A stretch of 64,000 nt of DNA, from assembly GCA_963971165.1 (NCBI GenBank), contig OZ020190.1, positions 12,972,582 to 13,036,581 on the forward strand, in the 5' to 3' direction. The DNA comes from Philopedon plagiatum (lineage: Eukaryota; Arthropoda; Insecta; Coleoptera; Curculionidae). The translations under genes and the position numbers were made by a program. The notes beneath the pieces were generated by a model. The model saw only the letters and a program-made list of their open reading frames with translations, was not told the DNA's origin and searched no databases. Positions within the stretch are counted from its first letter, which is position 1. Each line of letters opens with the position of its first letter. Of this stretch, positions 1 through 9,388 are shown one piece after another.

Positions 1-1
1 C

Positions 2-1408
2 ATTAAAAACTCGCAGGAATTAGTTTATAAAATAAAAAACATAAACTTACCAAATAACGGTAGATTAATATCATTTGATGTTCAAAACTTATTTCCCAGC
101 ATACCTCCGGAAGATACCATTATTTTAGTAGAAAATTTACTTACAAAAAACCATGTTAATCACATAATAAAAACTGACGTATTACATTTATTAAAAACCT
201 GCTTGAGTCAAAATTATTTTTTCTTTAATAATAATTTTTACATTAGTAATGAAGGACTCATTATGGGTAGCCCACTAAGTCCCTTACTGGCAGAGATATT
301 TATGAATAATTTGGAAAAAACTATACTTCAACATCCTTTAGCAAAAAACTGTTTATATTGGTATCGGTATGTAGACGACATAATCACTTGTTTTACAGGT
401 ACAGACAGACAACTCAATTCCTTCTTAAACTATTTAAATTCCATACATAATAATATTAAATTCACTATGGAAGTAGAAACTGATAAGTCCATTAATTTTC
501 TGGATTTAACTGTTACCAGAAAGGTAAGCACTCACTCCTTTAAAATTTACCATAAACCCTCACATACTGATACCACTATTCATAACAGCTCATTCCATCC
601 TCATCAACATAAACTAGCTGCATATCATAGTATGATACATAGACTTATTAACACCCCCCTATCTACACAAGATTTCGAACAAGAATTAAATATTATAAAA
701 CAAATGGCAATAAATAATGGCTACAACCCAAATATAAGAGATAACATCCTGAATAAAAAAAAATTTAAAAAAGCCATCTCAGAATTGTATCCCCAATGCA
801 AAGAACCAAAAAATAATTACAAGACTTTGACTTATATAGGCAAGCCATCCAAGAAAATTAAAACTTATTTAAAACAAAAAGAAATAAATATAGCATACAA
901 AACAAACAACACTTTAGGTAAAAAACTTAAAAACCAAAAAACAAAAACTAACAAAGAAAATAAAACAGGTGTATACCAATTGAACTGTGGATCGTGTCCA
1001 AAAATTTACATAGGTCAAACAGGTAGATCATTTGTTGTTGTTGTTGTTTTTGGATTAATGGCTCTGGTTGAAACCAAATGGCCAGCTCTCATTTTTCTCC
1101 TTCCCCTCTCCCTCCTCCCTCTCGGGGAACGGTAGATCATTTAAAACTAGAATTAGTGAACATAAAAGAAGCTTTTTACATCAAAAAAATGACTCTACCT
1201 ATTCTAATCATATCATAGAAGAAAACCATATTTTTAATGACAACTTTAAAATTCTTCACACGTTAAATAAAAGCCATAAACTTAATTTGTACGAAAGTTT
1301 AGAAATTAACCGACACAAAAACACAGGCCTGCTTTTGAACGACCAAACAGAGGTAAACACCTCCCCCTTATTAAATCTTTTCAATATTGACCATATTCAA
1401 AAATAAGC
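2..1408 (+). pseudogene. Penelope-like element 1: reverse transcriptase plus GIY-YIG endonuclease, disrupted
   Basis: The frame is open from the window edge, so the 5' end lies outside. Visible RT motifs are motif A (ISFDVQNLFPSIP, near 91-129), motif B (MGSPLSPLLAEIF, near 263-301) and the catalytic YVDD near 370-380. A GIY-YIG nuclease follows (GVYQLNCGSC then KIYIGQTGRS, near 970-1030), with the spaced cysteines usual in Penelope-like elements (PLEs). RT with C-terminal GIY-YIG defines this retroelement class. A 109-bp net insertion at 1034-1142 shifts the frame inside the nuclease; homology resumes at 1143 in another frame and ends at the TAA at 1406-1408. Apart from that insertion I see no stop, so the copy looks young. 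Confidence 0.9.
1034..1130 (-). mobile_element. Short SINE-like insertion with 12-bp target duplication
   Basis: The 12-mer GGTAGATCATTT stands at 1022-1033 and again at 1131-1142, flanking 97 bp unrelated to the PLE. Read on the minus strand the insert ends in a (AAC)n tail, seen as (GTT)n at 1034-1048 on the plus strand. A target-site duplication plus a simple 3' tail is the signature of a retroposed short element or a 5'-truncated LINE. It breaks the GIY-YIG nuclease frame. The family is not identified. Confidence 0.7.
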
Positions 1409-1496
1409 TCTGTGGGTTTTCCCTAATTACCTACCTAAGTAATGGATTATAGTTTGTATAAATATTTAGTTGGTTTACATTTCCATTCAGTTGTAA

Positions 1497-1535
1497 CTCC
1501 TCGATAAAGCTACAGTGTAGAGAAACGCGTCGGAG
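1497..1535 (+). ncRNA. Degenerate hammerhead-ribozyme-like fold in the 3' region of PLE 1
   Basis: CTCC (1497-1500) can pair with GGAG (1532-1535) as stem I. CTAC (1510-1513) pairs with GTAG (1517-1520) as stem II. GAAA (1522-1525) is followed by self-complementary CGCG and then TC, giving a GUC cleavage triplet ending at 1531. This is the layout of the short-stem-III hammerheads known from PLE terminal repeats. The core at 1501-1507 reads TCGATAA instead of CTGANGA, so essential positions differ and it is probably inactive. Confidence 0.35.
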
Positions 1536-1584
1536 AATAAGAAAATAAATGTGGAAATCAGACATAGTTTGTCTTTTATTTCAA

Positions 1585-1587
<3 letters not shown>

Positions 1588-1648
<61 letters not shown>
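1588..1648. repeat. (AT)n microsatellite
   Basis: Uninterrupted AT dinucleotide run of about 60 bp. It directly follows the 3' end of PLE 1 (TTTTATTTCAAATAA) and lies 32 bp from the minus-strand 3' end of PLE 2. Confidence 0.95.
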
Positions 1649-1655
<7 letters not shown>

Positions 1656-1740
1656 ACAAATAACGGCCGTGTAATAAATTAAATGAAATAAAGATTACGG
1701 GGATTCGGCCAGAAAGTCTTTATTATATTTTTCTTATAAT

Positions 1741-1781
1741 GTGCCTAGCTTTCGAAATGTTTCATTTCTTCCTCAGGGCAC
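1741..1781 (-). ncRNA. Hammerhead-ribozyme-like motif, left (minus) copy of PLE 2
   Basis: Exact reverse complement of the motif at 4917-4957; see that entry for the fold. It lies about 60 bp inside the 3' end of the minus-strand PLE copy. Confidence 0.45.
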
Positions 1782-2106
1782 TAAAAAATTAAATTAATTT
1801 ATAATTTATTATTTAAAATTATAGGAAATTAGTAAAACTTACATTATATTTAAATATAAAGACAGCTAATTTTAGAAATTTTATGAAAAAATTGGTTGAA
1901 AAATATTCTACTTGGAATTTTGACAATATTTTTTGAAGTTGACAGTAAATAAAAAATTGGAAAAAAATATGTTAACTTGATGCAAGAGGTAGAAATCAGA
2001 CATTTGACAAAAAAATATATGGGAAGGTATTCATGATTTTCTAACATCTGTCAAAAATGTGACGTTATTCATGAAATTAAAAAATTTTTTAATTTTCTAA
2101 AAATAT

Positions 2107-3499
2107 TTATGGTAAATTTTGGTTTATATTATTTATATTATTGTCTATATGTAAAATAAAGGAATATATGGAACTTAAATTTTGTAAGTCAGTTTTTTTA
2201 TTCATAGGACAACTTTCTTTATTAATTTCAACCATTTCTAGAAAAAGTCTTTTATTTAGATTATTTTCAATGTGTAAAATTCTTGTGTCGTTAAAGTTAC
2301 AGGTATGTCCAGTGTCAATTAAATGTTCGGAGAGTGCAGTTGATTTTTTGTTTAATCTTGAGTCACTTTTATGTAAACTAATTCTTTTAGAGATTTTCTG
2401 TGAAGTCTGTCCTATATATTTTTTGTTACAGTTAGAGCAAGGAATACTATAAACGCAGTTAGATTTATTAAAAATAGGATCTTTATCCTTTAAATTGCTA
2501 TAAAGTTGATTAATGGATTTTATATTACGTTGTGAAATTTTAATATTTTCATTTTTAAATACTTGAATTATTTTAGGACTTAAATTTCTTATATATGGGA
2601 TAGAACCATAAAATTGTGAATTGTTTGTAATAATATTATTATGTTGGGTAGTGTTAATGTTGTCATTTCTAGTATTATATAATATACGTCTGATAAGTTG
2701 TATTGGATATGAGTTTTCTAAAAGAATATTTTCCAAAATTTTAAAGTTTTTTTGTTTAAGTGTAGGGTGAACAAGTTTTTCTATTCTGCTTTTTAAAGCT
2801 AAAATTAAATTAATTTTCATTTTATTACTGTGATAAGACATGTAGTTTAAGTATCTACCGGAACTAGTTGGTTTAATGTACCAATCTGCAATAAGAGAAT
2901 TGTTATTTAATTTTATTATATTAGTGTCAAGGAAAGCAAGTTGGTTGTTATTTTCAATTTCTAAAGTAAATTGTAAAAATGGGTTATAGTTATTAAAGGT
3001 TGAAAGAATTTCATTACATTTATTATCAGGAATACAACAAAAAATATCATCAACATATTTTTTTATAAAAGGAATTTCAAAAGAAAGTAATGGAATACAA
3101 GAGTCAAGTAAATCATCCATGACATATTGTGCAAGTATTGGTGATATTGTGGATCCCATAGGAGTCCCTAGAGTTTGTTTGAAAAATTTTTTATTAAAAG
3201 AAAAAATGTTACTGTTAAAAATAAATTCTATTATATTTAAAAATATTTGTTGTGAAATAGTACATTTGTTTTGAATCCTTTCCCATCTTTTAGTAATGCT
3301 ACTTTTCACTAAATCTAAAGGTATTTTACTGAACAATGAAATTACATCTAAGCTTATAAGTAAGTGATTTTCAGGAATGATTTTTTCGTTAATAAAGTTG
3401 GAAAACTCAAAAGAGTCTTTTGTGTAGTATATGTTATCAGTGTTGTATGATTCTGTTAAAATATTACAAATAAAGTTAGTAATTTTACTATTTGGGGAA
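2107..3499 (-). CDS. PLE 2 minus copy: reverse transcriptase plus GIY-YIG endonuclease, 5'-truncated
   Basis: Minus-strand frame with stop at 2107-2109. Coding likely to belong to the element starts at 3499; the open frame upstream, up to 3579, only reads the opposite strand of the plus copy. RT motifs in order: motif A (ISLDVISLFSKIPLD), motif B (GTPMGSTISPILAQYVMDD), YVDD catalytic core and a thumb region. The C-terminal GIY-YIG nuclease reads CVYSIPCSNCNKKYIGQT and then a helix with HLIDTGH. The N-terminal part of a normal PLE protein before motif A is absent. No internal stop is seen. It differs in sequence from PLE 1, so it is a second family. Confidence 0.85.
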
Positions 3500-4591
3500 T
3501 TTAATAAAAAATTTTTCAAACAAACTCTAGGGACTCCTATGGGATCCACAATATCACCAATACTTGCACAATATGTCATGGATGATTTACTTGACTCTTG
3601 TATTCCATTACTTTCTTTTGAAATTCCTTTTATAAAAAAATATGTTGATGATATTTTTTGTTGTATTCCTGATAATAAATGTAATGAAATTCTTTCAACC
3701 TTTAATAACTATAACCCATTTTTACAATTTACTTTAGAAATTGAAAATAACAACCAACTTGCTTTCCTTGACACTAATATAATAAAATTAAATAACAATT
3801 CTCTTATTGCAGATTGGTACATTAAACCAACTAGTTCCGGTAGATACTTAAACTACATGTCTTATCACAGTAATAAAATGAAAATTAATTTAATTTTAGC
3901 TTTAAAAAGCAGAATAGAAAAACTTGTTCACCCTACACTTAAACAAAAAAACTTTAAAATTTTGGAAAATATTCTTTTAGAAAACTCATATCCAATACAA
4001 CTTATCAGACGTATATTATATAATACTAGAAATGACAACATTAACACTACCCAACATAATAATATTATTACAAACAATTCACAATTTTATGGTTCTATCC
4101 CATATATAAGAAATTTAAGTCCTAAAATAATTCAAGTATTTAAAAATGAAAATATTAAAATTTCACAACGTAATATAAAATCCATTAATCAACTTTATAG
4201 CAATTTAAAGGATAAAGATCCTATTTTTAATAAATCTAACTGCGTTTATAGTATTCCTTGCTCTAACTGTAACAAAAAATATATAGGACAGACTTCACAG
4301 AAAATCTCTAAAAGAATTAGTTTACATAAAAGTGACTCAAGATTAAACAAAAAATCAACTGCACTCTCCGAACATTTAATTGACACTGGACATACCTGTA
4401 ACTTTAACGACACAAGAATTTTACACATTGAAAATAATCTAAATAAAAGACTTTTTCTAGAAATGGTTGAAATTAATAAAGAAAGTTGTCCTATGAATAA
4501 AAAAACTGACTTACAAAATTTAAGTTCCATATATTCCTTTATTTTACATATAGACAATAATATAAATAATATAAACCAAAATTTACCATAA
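3500..4591 (+). CDS. PLE 2 plus copy: RT from motif B onward plus GIY-YIG endonuclease
   Basis: Same protein as the minus copy from NKKFFKQTLGTPMGS to the C-terminal INQNLP, identical at residue level. The open frame starts at 3431, but everything before 3500 is antisense of the minus copy spacer, so the element begins at 3500. Truncation removes RT motif A, hence this copy cannot supply a full RT alone. Stop TAA at 4589-4591. Confidence 0.85.
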   Translation, partial: FNKKFFKQTLGTPMGSTISPILAQYVMDDLLDSCIPLLSFEIPFIKKYVDDIFCCIPDNKCNEILSTFNNYNPFLQFTLEIENNNQLAFLDTNIIKLNNNSLIADWYIKPTSSGRYLNYMSYHSNKMKINLILALKSRIEKLVHPTLKQKNFKILENILLENSYPIQLIRRILYNTRNDNINTTQHNNIITNNSQFYGSIPYIRNLSPKIIQVFKNENIKISQRNIKSINQLYSNLKDKDPIFNKSNCVYSIPCSNCNKKYIGQTSQKISKRISLHKSDSRLNKKSTALSEHLIDTGHTCNFNDTRILHIENNLNKRLFLEMVEINKESCPMNKKTDLQNLSSIYSFILHIDNNINNINQNLP

Positions 4592-4916
4592 ATATTTTTA
4601 GAAAATTAAAAAATTTTTTAATTTCATGAATAACGTCACATTTTTGACAGATGTTAGAAAATCATGAATACCTTCCCATATATTTTTTTGTCAAATGTCT
4701 GATTTCTACCTCTTGCATCAAGTTAACATATTTTTTTCCAATTTTTTATTTACTGTCAACTTCAAAAAATATTGTCAAAATTCCAAGTAGAATATTTTTC
4801 AACCAATTTTTTCATAAAATTTCTAAAATTAGCTGTCTTTATATTTAAATATAATGTAAGTTTTACTAATTTCCTATAATTTTAAATAATAAATTATAAA
4901 TTAATTTAATTTTTTA

Positions 4917-4957
4917 GTGCCCTGAGGAAGAAATGAAACATTTCGAAAGCTAGGCAC
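4917..4957 (+). ncRNA. Hammerhead-ribozyme-like motif in PLE 2 (type I, minimal stem III)
   Basis: Stem I: GTGCC (4917-4921) with GGCAC (4953-4957). Core box: CTGAGGA (4922-4928), matching CUGANGA. Stem II: GAAATG (4930-4935), loop AAA, CATTTC (4939-4944). GAAA at 4945-4948. Then GCTA, giving a CUA cleavage triplet ending at 4952. AGCT at 4948-4951 is self-complementary, as expected for hammerheads that act as dimers. One deviation is an unpaired A at 4929 between the core box and stem II. Hammerheads in PLE terminal regions are established knowledge; activity here is inference. Confidence 0.5.
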
Positions 4958-5013
4958 ATTATAAGAAAAATATAATAAAGACTTTCTGGCCGAATCCCCG
5001 TAATCTTTATTTC

Positions 5014-5155
<142 letters not shown>

Positions 5156-5271
5156 TATCTCTGCGAAACTGTGACTTTACTATTAGTTCATAGTCATTAA
5201 AGGTTTCTTATGCGTACACTTGAATCATTAACCATTGTATTTGCCAATAAAGACCTTTGCCTTGCAACGAA

Positions 5272-5341
5272 TTTGCACTATATTTTGAAAAGGTTAGGTT
5301 AGGTCTATACCTAACCTAACCTTTTCAAAATATAGTGCAAA
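5272..5341. repeat. Perfect 32-bp inverted repeat with 6-bp loop
   Basis: Arms 5272-5303 and 5310-5341 are exact reverse complements around TCTATA. The inner part contains GGTTAGGTTAGG, two units of the insect telomere motif TTAGG, in inverted orientation. No gene is visible in the flanking 5342-5895. Confidence 0.8.
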
Positions 5342-5895
5342 GCCTATGCTTTGTCAACAAAACTTTCAGTTTTATAGTATTAAAGCTTTTGAAGATTAGC
5401 GTTCTATAAATATGTAATCTCATAATATTCGCATACTTTTTTGAAACATTATTGCAGGTCAAAAAAAATTATAAAAGAAAACTGAATTGCTTAATATGAT
5501 GCCTATCCAGTTAAACAGTACTGACGTATGCTGCAATATATCTTTGTACCGTCATACTTTAAATCCGGGAAATGAAAGATACCTCTAACGCAATTAGCAA
5601 CGTAGCACGTATGGTACTGTCCGTTCATCGAGCGATGACCAACGTATAATGAAATTCGGTGTTAAAACAACGCGCTGGTGATTTGATTCCCATTTCTGTA
5701 ACTTTAGTTATAAGTTTAAAAATTATTACATACAATCATAGTCATTTAAAAGTCTTCATGGCCTACCTAAATCTTAACAATTTTGAGTTTAACTGCTAGA
5801 CTAAAAAATGGCAGGCCAATCTTCTGGCAGAAATTTAAATTGTAGTTTAACGTAACTTAAACATAAAAATTTAGTAATTATATTGTAATTTTTAG

Positions 5896-6164
5896 ATTAT
5901 TTTTCAATACATTCGTGAAAACGTAGACACTTTTCCAACTGAAATCCTCAAGAGATTCACCATCCAGCTGGATCCTAGTCAGCCGTGTGCAATACCTTTT
6001 CTAAGGGCCTTATACCAGAACAATAAAAATAGTTCCGCCACTGACACGAACATAGAATCGTTCGAGTACGACAGTGGGGACGCTTGTTCAGTTGTGATGA
6101 AAGAATTAGTCGAAACATTCCTTTATGTGATAATGAGTTTAACTGTGAGATTAAATAAGATTAG
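5896..6164 (+). CDS. First visible exon of the RCC1-repeat gene (no ATG)
   Basis: Open for 89 codons after the acceptor TTTTTAG, starting IIFQYIRENVDTFPTEILK and ending VRLNKI plus AG before the donor GTTAGT. The two leftover bases AG join T at 6905 to give Ser, matching the phase of the next exon. The peptide is not an RCC1 repeat; it looks helical and acidic, with no recognised domain. Further upstream coding is expected because there is no start codon. Confidence 0.65.
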
Positions 6165-9100
6165 GTTAGTATGTAGGTAATTAGCGCAGTATATCCAGTA
6201 TTTTTATACCTTACGTTTAAAGAGTTGTAAACATAGGTTCTTCCAGGGGCGCACAGTGATATTCCGAAACTAGAATGGACAAAATCAAATATCTCGTGCA
6301 CAATGCACGTGTGTCACAAACGAAACATTTTATTTCCTTTCCGTTGTACTTTAGGTCGGGAAGGCGATATAAAAATCTTTGCACTTTGTACCCAAACGGC
6401 AAAGAGCGATGACACATCGCCATGGCCACGCTAAAGGAGAATGTTTCCGAGAAGCAACCCGCCGTGACACCAATGCTTGCTACTGCCAAACTAAAAATAG
6501 CCACTCTGCGACTACAGACGTAACGTCGACCGTCGCTTTGTACTACCGATACAGCCCTGGAATTACATATATTTCAAACTCTACTTATGCTATTTATGCC
6601 CTATGCTTTTTCAAAGTAGTAGAAAACTAACAAAAATGCTATTTGAATTACTTAACTTTAAAAATTTTTTAAAATTGTCATCCTGCATCTCGGCAACGAA
6701 ACGTTGCCGCGACCGCGGACCTTTGTTGGTCGGAACTTTTTGTCTTTTTTGTTAGCCAAAGAATCACCTTAAAATTATGTCGGTAAAGTTTTGCATAACG
6801 CCTTAAACTAATCTAACTTTAAGATAAACAATTTTTGATGATTCCAAAATTAATTACGCTGTCTTGTAAGTTATTAACTAATAATATTATTTTATTTGTT
6901 TCAGTTTTGATTTAAGTTTACTAGATATTATAGTACCCGAAGTTGAGATAGAAGAAAATGAGGTTTTACATAGGTTGCCAGATTTAAAATTCTTAAGCTG
7001 TGGTTACGAACACGCAGCCGTTATAAGAAACAATTGCGTTTATACTATGGGTGTGGCTACTTCAGGATGTTTAGGTAAGGTGACTGCAGATAATGGTCTA
7101 AGTGATTGTAATTACTAAGGAACGGAATTTGGCTTTTTCCATTAGCAAATAAACAACTGGACCCATAGTCGTCCCACGTAGTGGGAAAATTAGTTATTAG
7201 TGTTACATTGTACAAAAAAGTCTTCTGCAGTTATTTGCATATATAAGGCAGTTCTATTTCCTACCAACTATGTTTTGTGTGGAGATTTTTGCCCTGAAAT
7301 AAAAAAAAATCTTTTCAACTTTTACTTATTTTTGGTTTTACAAAATATCGGCACAACTTAATTTTTATGTTCTGAGAACATACACCACCTTAATAGGTGT
7401 ACATAAATTGCCAACATTCTTTAAGTTGACAAAATATTTATGAAAATTGAAAATGTCCTTAGTCCTCTCCGAAAATTTCTTGATGTGTTCCTTTTTCCAA
7501 CATTCTTAACTTTGGACCCTGAGGCCTTGTGGGTTAGTATAAGATATTGGCAACTCAAATTAAGAGCGTGGCGTCCTTTTCAGATGATTTGCTAACTACT
7601 ATAACGGGGAATGTTTTCATTTCGTCTTTGTCTTCATTATCGGGTTATTTAGCATCTTTGTCAATTTTATCGTCTCGTGAGCCCTTCTTCCCCGTTAAAA
7701 ATCAGCTGATGGCAGCTAGCTTCCACAATTTGAGTCGCCACTAATGTATTTTTGAAAGGTTCTTTTTTTTATATATTTTCGAAAAAAAATTGTAGATCCA
7801 TTTCCGAAAAAAAGCATCTTTCGAAGAAGCTATTTTTCTAAAAATTTACTTAATTTAACATCAAAAAAGACGTTTATTAAAAAAAACAGATCAGTTGGTC
7901 ATGGTATCTTACACAAGACGGGACAAAATTTTTGATTAATATGGAAGTGTCAGTGTTGTAGCATTTTTTTATTTTTGCCTTCTGCTCATTTGGGGGAATA
8001 TATGGGTACTTACAAAAGTACAATTTTTCTAAAACCAATTTTGCAATTTTTTTTAAAGCACTTTTTAAAAATACATTTTTTCAGAGAACATCTTTTTCAA
8101 AATTAAATTTTTCAAGCAACGGCTTTTTGAAAGTAGTTTACGAGAAAGTAACGTTCCAAACCTTTAATGATATCATTCTTTTAATATTTACTGGTAAATA
8201 ATCGTTTAAATAAAAACATAAATATTTATAATTCTTTTGTGCTATAAACTTATGTATTTTTGGTTTAATGGAAATTTCATTTTTATGACGCGTATCATGG
8301 TTATGTTTTTTAAATGGTATTAGATTTTTATTTTTTTAAAAACGTATACTAAAATATTATAAATATATATTTGCCTAAGCTCCATTTTTTTTTCTGAATA
8401 TAATTCCTTTGAAGGATAAAAATAGTCTTTATTAATCATTTAATCGGTAATAAAATTGATCCATACTTTTAGGGACAGGTCCTATGTTAAGCAATACAAG
8501 TGGGCCCAGATTGGTGAACACATTACGTGATCTGAAAGTAACACCATTGTCTGTTAGCTGCGGTAGAAAGCACACTTTATGTGCAACAGATTGCGGGGTG
8601 AGAACATAAAATGTACAGTGGCGGCCAAAATAAAGTCTCATTTTTAATATCAATGTATAAATGAAACTTTATTCTGGCCACGACTATACAGTCTTTTACA
8701 AAGAATATTATAATGAGATGGCGATCTTTTTAGGTGTTTGCTTGGGGTTCGAACAGTCATGGTCAATTAGGACTGGGTCCAAATTTACAAGAGACGCCAT
8801 ACCCTCAGTTGATAACTTCCATAGCGCATTTAAAGATAGTGGGTATTGCTGCAGGTAATGTACACCCGTGGACAAAAAATCGTACAGCTAATTCACAGCC
8901 TAAGTGCCAGTTTTCTACCAAGTCCCTTAGGGATATTTAGATGGAAATTAGAAGTACAATATAAATTTTGTTGGTTCGTCTCTGTAACAATTTTTTTGTT
9001 ATACAAGACTTGTATTAATTTTTAATGAAATTTATACTTTTAGGACAGTATCATAGCGTAGCCGTAACACACATGGGAAAAGTTTATACCTGGGGTTGGG

Positions 9101-9326
9101 GCATCCATGGGCAGTTAGGCCATGGTACTAGTGACAACGAATATTACCCAAGATTAGTGAAATTTAACTGTCCTGTTAAACAGGTAGCGGCAGGTGAGTC
9201 AGCGATCAGTGGTACCTATTTAGAAAGGAATAGTTCTTGGGATGTCATATTGGAATCCCTTTTCCTACATTTCGTCTTCGATTACACGCAAATCAGGGAT
9301 CTTCACTCTACGAGATCAGAATGTTG

Positions 9327-9388
<62 letters not shown>

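Noticed and set aside
2141..2452. 103-codon plus frame and its twin at 4246-4557 minus
   Set aside because: Both are antisense shadows of the PLE 2 RT-endonuclease frame in the two palindrome arms.
5272..5341. Telomeric repeat tract
   Set aside because: Only two TTAGG units in a short inverted repeat; far too few for an interstitial telomere.
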